In this document: piece by piece, positions 1 through 5,452 of the stretch | How the letters are laid out: each line of letters begins with the position of its first letter | Numbering within the stretch: position 1 is the stretch's first letter | Assembly (NCBI GenBank): GCA_902494585.1 | Contig: CABUUD010000089.1 | Location: 1-7,656 of the forward strand | DNA from: an uncultured Collinsella sp. | GTDB lineage: Bacteria > Actinomycetota > Coriobacteriia > Coriobacteriales > Coriobacteriaceae | DNA: 7,656 nt | Reading direction: 5' to 3' | Made by a program: the position numbers and the translations under genes | Notes under the pieces: model-generated | Database searches by the model: none | Seen by the model: only the letters and a program-made list of their open reading frames with translations | Told to the model about the DNA's origin: nothing

Positions 1-412
1 CAGCAGACTGAGCCATGGAGGCGACCTTATCCTGACGGCGACTCTTGTATCCCTCGACGTCCACTACAACCGGATACCTAAAGCCAAGCTTGCGGCTCAC
101 CAGCAAAGAGAACATAACCTGAAGAGCATCAAGAGTGCGACCATGACGGCCAATGAGAACAGCAAGGTCGGGAGCCGTTACATCCAAAATCAGCTCACCC
201 TCGTCGCCCTCATACTCATCGATAGGAGAGTTGGCGGCATCGAAGTGCGAAAGGATGGAACGCAGGATGGAAATCGCAACATCGGCAATGGTGTCGAGCT
301 CCTCATCGGTCAGCTCTTCACCAGCCTTGTAGCGCTGTGCAATCTCGGGATAATCGCCCGCGACCTGCGGGGCAACCTCCTCAAGCATATCCTCGATGAT
401 CTCTTCAGACAT
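1..412 (-). CDS. jag: Jag/KhpB-type KH-R3H RNA-binding protein (partial, C-terminus outside window)
   Basis: Only the first 137 residues are in the window; the gene runs off the left edge. The visible protein starts with an acidic helical region (residues 1-70), followed by a KH domain from about residue 72 with its GxxG loop as I-G-R-H-G-R-T-L-D-A-L-Q (residues 87-98). The basic stretch YKSRRQDKVASMAQ (about 123-136) is the usual entry into an R3H domain, most of which is missing here. The family binds RNA, partners KhpA, and is linked to cell division and envelope control in Gram-positive bacteria. There is no Jag_N domain ahead of the KH domain, as in actinobacterial members. The ATG at 412 is preceded by GGAG at a suitable distance. 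It lies 44 nt after yidC and is the usual last or near-last member of the rpmH-rnpA-yidD-yidC cluster. Identity is secure; the completeness of the R3H domain cannot be judged. Confidence 0.9.
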   Translation of the reverse strand, partial: MSEEIIEDMLEEVAPQVAGDYPEIAQRYKAGEELTDEELDTIADVAISILRSILSHFDAANSPIDEYEGDEGELILDVTAPDLAVLIGRHGRTLDALQVMFSLLVSRKLGFRYPVVVDVEGYKSRRQDKVASMAQSA

Positions 413-456
413 AACGTACTCCAAAAGTTAGGTACCTAAATAAGATTGATATCCCA

Positions 457-1227
457 CTACTTCTTCTTGTGCGGGCGCGGCTTCTTCTCGCGACGAGTGA
501 CCTCAACCTGCAGCGGAGCGTTCTTAAGACGCTCCTCCTCATCGGCCTTCGCCTTGTCGATGACCTTCTGCGTCACAAAAATCTGCTGGATAACCTGCCA
601 AGCAGACGAGACGTCGTAGTACAGCAGAACACCAACGGGAAGGCTCCAGCCCATCCAAAGCATCATGACCGTCATGACAACGGCCATCATACGCATGCTC
701 TGAGCCTGCTGGCCGGTCTGGTTGCGCGACATATAGAGCTGCGGAATCAGGGTCAGGACGGCAAACAGGATCAGGCAAACCAGCGCAGGCAGTGCATCCA
801 TAAAGCCATCGGCAAAGGAAGCGCTCGGCGTGGTGGTCAGGTCGGGCAGGATGTTGAAGAACGAGAACGTGCCGTCGTTAAAGTACTGCGGCAGGTTGCG
901 CAGCAATGTAAACAGGGCGAACAGGATAGGCATCTGAATCAGCAGCGGCAGACAGCCAGCCATGGGGTTGAACTTGTTCTCGCTGTAGAACTTCTGCATC
1001 TCCTCGGCCTGACGCTGGGGATCGTCGGCATAGCGCTCCTGGATCTCGAGCATCTTGGGCTGCAGCACCTGCATGCGAGCCGTCGACTTGGTCGACTTGA
1101 GCATAAGCGGCGTCAGCAGCAGACGGATGATGACCACCAGAATGATGATGGACAGGCCCCAGTCGACCGCAAAGGTCTGGATGAGCTTGAGCAGCTCGAA
1201 AAGGATGTTAACGATCCAATCCCACAT
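457..1227 (-). CDS. yidC: YidC/Oxa1/Alb3 family membrane protein insertase
   Basis: This 256-residue protein inserts and folds membrane proteins, alone or with SecYEG, in the cytoplasmic membrane. The hydrophobic core starts near residues 22-42 and carries the family's conserved positively charged groove residue (R35 in IIRLLLTPL). A cytoplasmic helical hairpin follows (about 45-85), then the family signature NPMAGCLPLLIQMPI (about 87-101). Further membrane segments lie near 96-110, 145-165, 178-195 and 196-212. The C-terminal tail is strongly basic (RREKKPRPHKKK) and suits contact with the ribosome. It lacks the large periplasmic domain of proteobacterial YidC, and I see no lipobox like that of Bacillus SpoIIIJ. 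The start at 1227 has a strong Shine-Dalgarno (GGAGGAAA) about 8 nt upstream. It sits 29 nt after yidD and 44 nt before jag, so one transcript is likely. Confidence 0.96.
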   Translation of the reverse strand: MWDWIVNILFELLKLIQTFAVDWGLSIIILVVIIRLLLTPLMLKSTKSTARMQVLQPKMLEIQERYADDPQRQAEEMQKFYSENKFNPMAGCLPLLIQMPILFALFTLLRNLPQYFNDGTFSFFNILPDLTTTPSASFADGFMDALPALVCLILFAVLTLIPQLYMSRNQTGQQAQSMRMMAVVMTVMMLWMGWSLPVGVLLYYDVSSAWQVIQQIFVTQKVIDKAKADEEERLKNAPLQVEVTRREKKPRPHKKK

Positions 1228-1256
1228 GTAAGTTTTCCTCCGATAGCGAGTGCCCG

Positions 1257-1481
1257 CTAGGGCACAGGGTCATAACCGCCGACGTGCAGGGGATTGCAGC
1301 GAGCGATGCGCCTCACGGCAAGCCAGCAGCCTCTCAAAACACCGTGCTTCTCAATCGCCTGGATGGCGTATTGCGAGCACGTTGGGTAATAAATGCAGGC
1401 GTCAGGCAATAAGGGCGAAATAACCTGTTGATATATGCGAATAGGAGCGATGGCAACACGTCGCAAAACGTGATTGCTCAT
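1257..1481 (-). CDS. yidD: YidD family membrane protein insertion efficiency factor
   Basis: This 74-residue protein matches the YidD family over its full usual length. The visible signature is YYPTCSQYA (residues 31-39) with C29 and C35, then the RCNP motif with C62, and the GGYDPVP ending. An amphipathic N-terminal segment (RRVAIAPIRIYQQVISPLLP) fits peripheral association with the inner leaflet of the membrane. The family assists YidC-dependent insertion; the biochemical mechanism is not settled. The ATG overlaps the rnpA stop as ATGA (1478-1481), which indicates translational coupling. yidC follows after 29 nt. Family assignment is secure; the exact function is from family knowledge. Confidence 0.94.
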   Translation of the reverse strand: MSNHVLRRVAIAPIRIYQQVISPLLPDACIYYPTCSQYAIQAIEKHGVLRGCWLAVRRIARCNPLHVGGYDPVP

Positions 1482-1816
1482 CGCTCCTCCCCGGCAACGC
1501 CGGCGCGCTTCATAAGCGAACGCAACGCCTTGTCCATCTCCTGCGGCGAGGAAACCCTAGTCTTGGGAGTTGCAAACAAGATGATGTCATAACCCGCAAC
1601 GGGAAATCCGCAGCTGCGGGCGGCCTCGCGCATCACACGCTTAGATCGGTTGCGCACGACGGCACAACCGAGTCGCTTAGCACCAACGAAGGCGACCCTT
1701 CCGGAGTCGCCTTCGCCAACCGATTCACATATGGTCATTCGAATCAGAGGGTGATTGAAACGACGCCCCTGACTGAACACATGCTCGAAATCTTGCCGAG
1801 ACTTAATAGTCTTCAT
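1478..1816 (-). CDS. rnpA: Ribonuclease P protein component
   Basis: This is the protein subunit of RNase P, which with the RnpB RNA removes 5' leaders from pre-tRNA. It has 112 residues, the usual size. The diagnostic RNR motif is present as AVVRNRSKRVMREAAR (residues 52-67, R55-N56-R57), preceded by VGAKRLG, part of the RNA-binding cleft. The N-terminus (MKTIKSRQDFEHVFSQG) matches the typical start of the family, which supports the ATG at 1816. There is no good Shine-Dalgarno in front of it. It begins 20 nt after the rpmH stop, so translation may depend on coupling to rpmH. Its stop overlaps the yidD start by 4 nt. Confidence 0.97.
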   Translation of the reverse strand: MKTIKSRQDFEHVFSQGRRFNHPLIRMTICESVGEGDSGRVAFVGAKRLGCAVVRNRSKRVMREAARSCGFPVAGYDIILFATPKTRVSSPQEMDKALRSLMKRAGVAGEER

Positions 1817-1836
1817 GCGAGATGTGTGTATCGCTG

Positions 1837-1971
1837 CTAGACAGTGAGACGCTTGCGGCCCTTGGCGCGACGACGGGCGAGCACGGCACGACCACCCTTA
1901 GTGGCCATACGGGCACGGAAGCCATGGGTCTTGGCACGCTTACGCTTATTAGGCTGATACGTACGCTTCAT
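1837..1971 (-). CDS. rpmH: 50S ribosomal protein L34
   Basis: This 44-residue, highly basic protein is L34 of the large ribosomal subunit. The sequence begins MKRTYQPNKRKRAKTHGFR and ends with the Arg/Lys-rich tail RRRAKGRKRLTV, both near-invariant in the family. An upstream in-frame ATG at 2031 would add 20 residues. I reject it because the start at 1971 has a strong AGGAGG about 8 nt upstream, gives the standard length, and the extra codons lie in the transcript leader. It is the first gene of the leftward operon, under the promoter at 2044-2073. Confidence 0.97.
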   Translation of the reverse strand: MKRTYQPNKRKRAKTHGFRARMATKGGRAVLARRRAKGRKRLTV

Positions 1972-1999
1972 CTTAAGTTCCTCCTGCTGCATTTCGAGT

Positions 2000-2017
2000 G
2001 TCCGCGGGGACGCGGAC
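2000..2017 (-). promoter_or_regulatory. GC-rich hairpin in the rpmH leader
   Basis: A perfect 7-bp inverted repeat, GTCCGCG / CGCGGAC, is separated by a 4-nt loop. It lies inside the predicted transcript leader of rpmH, between the promoter and the AGGAGG site. In the transcript it is not followed by a U run, so it is not an intrinsic terminator. A role in leader stability or in tuning L34 translation is inference. Confidence 0.5.
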
Positions 2018-2043
2018 GCAGATATAGACACGTGAGCTTGAAG

Positions 2044-2073
2044 ATTGTAGGGAAATCAATGTTCAAATGTCAA
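2044..2073 (-). promoter_or_regulatory. Sigma-70-type promoter of the rpmH-rnpA-yidD-yidC-jag operon
   Basis: On the minus strand the -35 is TTGACA (2068-2073, perfect match) and the -10 is TACAAT (2044-2049, five of six), with an 18-nt spacer. Transcription would start near 2037, giving a leader of about 65 nt before the rpmH ATG. A strong promoter is expected for a ribosomal protein gene. It lies next to the DnaA-box cluster, so DnaA occupancy could influence it (inference). Confidence 0.8.
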
Positions 2074-2168
2074 GAAATCAAAGGTAAAAGGTTGCGCAGT
2101 TCACACGGTTCCCCCATAAGCCAAGCTCGATTTAGCGGTGCATGACAACTTTTCACGATATTTCATCG

Positions 2169-2182
2169 AGTTTTCAACAGGT
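2169..2182 (+). repeat. DnaA-box-like repeat, copy 1 (AGTTTTCAACAGGT)
   Basis: This 14-mer is identical to the one at 2222-2235 and to the reverse complement of 5368-5381. Its core TTTTCAACA differs from the classical DnaA box TTATCCACA at positions 3 and 6. Recurrence in both gaps around dnaA supports a DnaA-binding role. Confidence 0.7.
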
Positions 2183-2193
2183 CATGTTGGCAA

Positions 2194-2204
2194 TGTTGAG
2201 AACT
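2194..2204 (-). repeat. DnaA-box-like site (AGTTCTCAACA)
   Basis: On the minus strand this reads AGTTCTCAACA, one base away from the main box core TTTTCAACA. With copy 1 at 2171-2179 it forms an inverted pair. The same 11-mer occurs at 3349-3359 inside the neighbouring gene. Confidence 0.55.
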
Positions 2205-2221
2205 TTTCGCCTGTTTTCCAA

Positions 2222-2235
2222 AGTTTTCAACAGGT
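2222..2235 (+). repeat. DnaA-box-like repeat, copy 2 (AGTTTTCAACAGGT)
   Basis: This is an exact direct repeat of 2169-2182, 53 bp downstream (about five helical turns), so both copies face the same side of the helix. It is followed directly by the tandem module at 2235-2254. Confidence 0.7.
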
Positions 2236-2254
2236 TTTGAAAAGTTGTCGAAAG
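2235..2254 (-). repeat. Tandem two-box module, left-origin copy
   Basis: Two box-like 9-mers on the minus strand, TTTTCAAAA (2235-2243) and CTTTCGACA (2246-2254), are spaced 11 bp start to start. The 20-bp unit matches 5371-5390 in the dnaA-dnaN gap at 17 of 20 positions. Head-to-tail boxes one helical turn apart suit cooperative DnaA binding. Confidence 0.6.
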
Positions 2255-2316
2255 ATGAGAAACATTGCACGGTGAGCTACTATTTGTTCGAAACCTTTTG
2301 AAAGATTGCGAGCGGC

Positions 2317-3633
2317 ATGTCTGACGACTTTTACACCATGGTCGATTCCGGAGACCCGGCACCCGACAACGAGCACATCACCGGCGTGCGCGAAAAGCGT
2401 GGCGAGGAAGAGCAGGCCGCTGCGAAAACGCAGGCTGCCATGTATGCCGCACGTATCGCGGTCTATGACGACATGCTGTCGACGCCGCGCGTCATCGTCA
2501 TCGAACCTAAGGACGTGCGCACCTATCTGGAAGAGACAACCAACACCGTCTACCAGTGCATGAAAGAACAGGGCGGGCACATCTCGCTCATGGTTATCCG
2601 CGAGATTGTCGAAAACTTTATCCACGCCCACTTTGCAGAGCCCATCATCTCGATCCTAGACGGCGGCGACACCATCCGATTCGCAGACCAGGGACCGGGG
2701 ATCGACGACAAGGAGCGCGCGTTCGACTTTGGCGTTACCAGCGCAAACAGCAACATGAAACGATACATCCGCGGAACCGGAGCCGGGTTTCCCATGGTGC
2801 AGGAGTACCTGGAAAACGCCGGCGGCGCTGTATCCATCGAGGACAACATGGGCAACGGCACCGTGGTCACGGTAAGCCTGAATCCCAAGCGCGTACAGGA
2901 AATCGAGCGCGCCGGAGGGCGAGGGGCCGCCGTGCGCCCCGAGACGGAGCAGCCGGCGTATCCCCTATCCAGCACGTTTACACAGCAGCCCGTGGCGCAG
3001 CAGATGCAGCAGCCTGGAAGTTTTCCCATGCAAGACCCCCAGACACCGCTGGGCAACCCAGTGCAAAACATGCCGGAGGGGATAGGCTCGGCAGATCCGG
3101 ACACAGGCGCCGTGCAGCAGACGGCGGCCATGCCAAACGTCGCGCAAATGGGCTACCAACCGTACCCACAAGGGTATCCTCCCCAATATATGCCGCAGCA
3201 GGGATATGCCCAGCAGTATCCTCAGCCGTACCAGCAGCCGTATCAGCAGATGCCGCAGGGAAACCTCAACCCCTGGACTCAGCAGATGCCGCCGCAGCCT
3301 TACCAACAGTGGCCGCAAAGTTTTCAACAGCAGATGCCGCCCATGCAGAGTTCTCAACAACCAGCAGCTCAAATGATGTATCCTAATGCGGCGAATCAAT
3401 ACGCACAACCGCAGTCGGACGTGTTTATAAGCGAACGCGGCAACGCTGCATTAGGGTATCTGGCCCAACATCAAGAGTGCGGCGCGACGGACTTGGCGCG
3501 GGCGTTTGGAAACTCTGCACCCACCTGGTCGCGCACGCTCAACGATTTGGCGCAGACGGGCTTGATAGTCAAACATGGGCAGAAATACCATCTGACCGAA
3601 ATCGGAAGCGCTCGCGTGCGGGCCCAAGCTTAA
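2317..3633 (+). CDS. GHKL-family ATPase with Gln/Pro/Tyr-rich linker and C-terminal winged-helix-like domain
   Basis: This 438-residue protein is not one I can name. Residues 1-55 are acidic and helical. Residues about 58-190 form a GHKL (HSP90/histidine-kinase-like) ATP-binding domain, with an N-box REIVENFIHAH (E96, N100), G1 box ADQGPGID (D124-G128) and a modified G2 box RGTGAGFPMV (152-160). No phospho-acceptor dimerisation domain, sensor, receiver or membrane segment is visible, so it is not an ordinary histidine kinase. Residues about 209-368 are low complexity, dominated by Gln, Pro, Tyr and Met (for example PYQQPYQQMPQ). Residues about 372-436 look like a winged helix (ATDLARAFG...WSRTLNDLAQTGLIVKHGQKYHLTEIG), suggesting DNA binding. 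The ATG at 2317 is the first start after an in-frame stop at 2299; its ribosome site is weak. It ends 15 nt before dnaA, so co-transcription is likely. A role in replication control is inference from location. Confidence 0.9.
   Translation: MSDDFYTMVDSGDPAPDNEHITGVREKRGEEEQAAAKTQAAMYAARIAVYDDMLSTPRVIVIEPKDVRTYLEETTNTVYQCMKEQGGHISLMVIREIVENFIHAHFAEPIISILDGGDTIRFADQGPGIDDKERAFDFGVTSANSNMKRYIRGTGAGFPMVQEYLENAGGAVSIEDNMGNGTVVTVSLNPKRVQEIERAGGRGAAVRPETEQPAYPLSSTFTQQPVAQQMQQPGSFPMQDPQTPLGNPVQNMPEGIGSADPDTGAVQQTAAMPNVAQMGYQPYPQGYPPQYMPQQGYAQQYPQPYQQPYQQMPQGNLNPWTQQMPPQPYQQWPQSFQQQMPPMQSSQQPAAQMMYPNAANQYAQPQSDVFISERGNAALGYLAQHQECGATDLARAFGNSAPTWSRTLNDLAQTGLIVKHGQKYHLTEIGSARVRAQA
3319..3330 (+). repeat. 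DnaA-box-like sequence inside the GHKL gene (AGTTTTCAACAG)
   Basis: Twelve bases are identical to the 14-bp origin repeat. They lie in the Q-rich coding part, where AGT TTT CAA CAG encodes S-F-Q-Q. It could be a bound box between the two origin halves or a coincidence of codon content in a CAA/CAG-rich stretch. Confidence 0.4.
3349..3359 (+). repeat. Second DnaA-box-like sequence inside the GHKL gene (AGTTCTCAACA)
   Basis: Eleven bases match the minus-strand site at 2194-2204 exactly. Here AGT TCT CAA CA(A) encodes S-S-Q-Q. It lies 30 bp downstream of the sequence at 3319, in the same orientation. Function is uncertain for the same compositional reason. Confidence 0.35.
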
Positions 3634-3648
3634 GGAACGGGAGAGACA

Positions 3649-5355
3649 GTGGACGAGGAAGCAAGCATCATCCTGGGGGATGCCATCGCCTTTTGTCAGC
3701 GCGACGGCCAAGATGCGCGCCTCATCAACATGCTGGGGCAATCGCGTGCTGTGAGCCTGACCGAGGACACCTTGACGATTGAGGCCCCCTCACGATTTGC
3801 CATCGCTCAGCTCAAAAAGCATCAGCCGACCATCGAGGCGTACCTGGAAGAGATCGCCTTTGCACCGATTGCGCTCAACATCGTGGCACCACAGGGCTCC
3901 GCGGCAGATAACGCCGCACCCGCGGCACCCGTCGTTCCCCCGGCGGCGCCAGCTACCACCACAGTGTCGGCTCCCGAGCATCAAATCGGCGATGTTTCCC
4001 GTGAAACCATGCCCACCGTCTCGACGCCGGCGGCTCCCATGTCCGCTGCCACACACATGCCTATCGCGCACGACGCAACACCGGGCGAGGATTCGGGCAT
4101 CGCAATCAAAAACACGCTTTCGGCCGACGATTTCCGCCGCATGATGAACCAGATGAAAGGCGAGGCGCCTGCAAAGAGTGCAAAACCAGCCTCCACATCG
4201 CCCATGAGCGTCCCCGCAGCTGCGGCACCGATCGAGCAGAACACCGACGGCGCGCCGCTCGCGGCCAACTCGAAATTCACCTTCGAAAACTTTGTCTACG
4301 GCCCAGAAAACAGCCATGCCTATCGCTCAGCCCTCAAGTTTGCCGCGCTCGCGGACGAACGCGGCACATGCACATCCCTGTTCATCTATGGCAAATCGGG
4401 GCTGGGCAAGACCCATCTGCTGCTCGCCATCAAAAACGAACTCGCCGAAAAGTCGCCCGAGATCAAGGTAAAGTACGCCAACTCACAGGCGTACCTCGAT
4501 GACCTGATGACGGAGTTCGACCGACAAAAGAAGAGCAACGCCCCCATCATGCAGGCATACCACGACGTGGACGTGCTCATCATCGACGACATTCAAAACA
4601 TCATCGGCAAGCGCGCGAGCGTGGACTACTTCTTCCAGCTCATGGACGAGTTTATCCGCAACAACAAAAAAGTCGTCATCGCAGCCGACCGTGCGCCCAA
4701 AGACCTGAGCATGGACGAGCGCCTTACCAGCCGTTTTAATGCCGGTATGCTCTGTTTGGTGGCGGAGCCCAGCTACGAGATGAAATACAAGATCTTGCAG
4801 CGCTACTACGAGAACACGATAGCCGCCGCACCCGAGGCGGGTGACGACTCGCTGCTGGCGGCCTATGGCGGCGATGGTGGGCATCTGACCGACGAGCACT
4901 TTAAGCACATGGCAGAAGTCTCGGGAACCAACATCCGCGAACTCGAGAGCTTCTGCGAACGCTGCGCCGGCGAGGCAGGAGACCGCGAACGCGAGGGCAG
5001 CGAGCTCAGTTTCGACGACATCGACGCCATCGCAAGCCAGTACTTCGATACGTCGGCCAAAAAGATCAACGTGCAGACGGTCCAGTCTGTCATTGAAGAG
5101 CAGTACGGCGTGACGCACGAGGAGCTCATTGGCCCGCGCCGCAACGCCAACATAGCCAAAGCCCGCCATATCGCCATATATCTGGCCATCGAGATGTGCG
5201 AGATGACGACTACGGCGGTGGGCGCGGAGTTTGGCAACCGCAACCACTCAACCGTCAGTACGAGCTATAAAAAGGTTCAGAAGATGATTCAGGAAGACCG
5301 CACCATAACCGAGGATCTCAAATCGCTGCGAGATAAAATTACACTGCGCTCGTAG
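3649..5355 (+). CDS. dnaA: Chromosomal replication initiator protein DnaA
   Basis: DnaA is an AAA+ ATPase that binds origin boxes and melts the origin. This copy has 568 residues. Domain I is residues 1-80, divergent and without tryptophan. Domain II is a long Ala/Pro-rich linker (about 81-205) with a helix-like island, LSADDFRRMMNQMKG, at 157-171. Domain III (about 206-460) has Walker A GKSGLGKTH (248-256), Walker B VLIIDDIQ (309-316), the arginine-finger motif as LTSRFNAG (359-366) and sensor II NIRELE (428-433). Domain IV (about 470-568) has the signature FGNRNHSTV (528-536), where most DnaA proteins have FGGRDHTTV or FGGRDHSTV. The start is GTG at 3649, with GGGAG about 5 nt upstream and 15 nt after the preceding stop, which points to one transcript with the GHKL gene. 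Origin-type boxes lie upstream of that gene and just downstream of dnaA, so autoregulation is plausible. Confidence 0.97.
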   Translation: MDEEASIILGDAIAFCQRDGQDARLINMLGQSRAVSLTEDTLTIEAPSRFAIAQLKKHQPTIEAYLEEIAFAPIALNIVAPQGSAADNAAPAAPVVPPAAPATTTVSAPEHQIGDVSRETMPTVSTPAAPMSAATHMPIAHDATPGEDSGIAIKNTLSADDFRRMMNQMKGEAPAKSAKPASTSPMSVPAAAAPIEQNTDGAPLAANSKFTFENFVYGPENSHAYRSALKFAALADERGTCTSLFIYGKSGLGKTHLLLAIKNELAEKSPEIKVKYANSQAYLDDLMTEFDRQKKSNAPIMQAYHDVDVLIIDDIQNIIGKRASVDYFFQLMDEFIRNNKKVVIAADRAPKDLSMDERLTSRFNAGMLCLVAEPSYEMKYKILQRYYENTIAAAPEAGDDSLLAAYGGDGGHLTDEHFKHMAEVSGTNIRELESFCERCAGEAGDREREGSELSFDDIDAIASQYFDTSAKKINVQTVQSVIEEQYGVTHEELIGPRRNANIAKARHIAIYLAIEMCEMTTTAVGAEFGNRNHSTVSTSYKKVQKMIQEDRTITEDLKSLRDKITLRS

Positions 5356-5367
5356 GGAAATAGAGAC

Positions 5368-5390
5368 ACCTGTTGAAAACTTGTCGAAAC
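5368..5390 (-). repeat. Origin repeat copy 3 and right-origin copy of the tandem module
   Basis: Positions 5368-5381 are the exact reverse complement of the 14-mer AGTTTTCAACAGGT found twice upstream. Positions 5371-5390 carry two boxes, TTTTCAACA and GTTTCGACA on the minus strand, 11 bp apart, matching the 2235-2254 module at 17 of 20 bases. The element starts 13 nt after the dnaA stop. Confidence 0.7.
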
Positions 5391-5432
5391 GCCGGGCATA
5401 ACATGTCTAAAACTCGCCACAAGGCGATGAAA

Positions 5433-5446
5433 AGTTTTCCGCAGGT
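5433..5446 (+). repeat. Degenerate origin repeat (AGTTTTCCGCAGGT)
   Basis: It matches the 14-bp origin repeat at 12 of 14 positions, differing only at the two central bases. Its core TTTTCCGCA is one base from TTTTCCACA. The site at 5453-5461, in opposite orientation (TTTTCCACG), is also one base from TTTTCCACA, so the two form an inverted pair of weaker boxes. Confidence 0.5.
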
Positions 5447-5452
5447 TTTGAA

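Larger units (their letters stand above)
2144..2249. repeat. 11-bp inverted repeat bracketing the left box cluster
   Basis: GACAACTTTTC at 2144-2154 is the exact reverse complement of GAAAAGTTGTC at 2239-2249. The arms are 84 bp apart and enclose three DnaA-box-like sites. The right arm overlaps the tandem module, so the left arm may be a degenerate further binding site rather than a structural element. Confidence 0.5.
1972..2316. other. Left half of oriC: rpmH-to-GHKL-gene intergenic region
   Basis: This 345-nt gap has no credible gene. From left to right it holds the rpmH leader hairpin (2000-2017), the rpmH promoter (2044-2073), and a cluster of DnaA-box-like 9-mers between about 2144 and 2254. 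Clear boxes are TTTTCAACA at 2171-2179 and 2224-2232 (plus strand), TTCTCAACA at 2194-2202 (minus strand) and CTTTCGACA at 2246-2254 (minus strand). The genes on either side diverge from this gap. In Bacillus and many Gram-positive bacteria the box cluster upstream of dnaA is one part of a bipartite origin. Assignment as origin rests on gene context plus repeats shared with the dnaA-dnaN gap. Confidence 0.8.

Noticed and set aside
469..1260. A 263-codon plus-strand reading frame opposite yidC
   Set aside because: The minus strand encodes a clear YidC with a strong ribosome site; the plus-strand product is His/Gln/Arg-rich without any motif.
1972..2031. A 20-residue N-terminal extension of L34
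   Set aside because: It has no good ribosome site and overlaps the leader hairpin and the AGGAGG site of the standard start at 1971.
2255..2283. ATGAGA with TACTAT (17-nt spacer) as promoter of the GHKL-dnaA operon
   Set aside because: Each hexamer matches only four of six positions, so it is no better than chance; a promoter is needed in this gap but I cannot place it.
2317..3633. Calling the GHKL protein a sensor histidine kinase
   Set aside because: No phospho-acceptor histidine domain, sensor domain or membrane segment is present, and no response regulator is nearby.
4483..5247. A 254-codon minus-strand reading frame opposite dnaA
   Set aside because: It is antisense to the AAA+ and DNA-binding domains of DnaA, with no family features.
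5414..5427. Hairpin TCGCC-ACAA-GGCGA as a dnaA terminator
   Set aside because: The stem is only 5 bp and is not followed directly by a T run; it lies among DnaA boxes.
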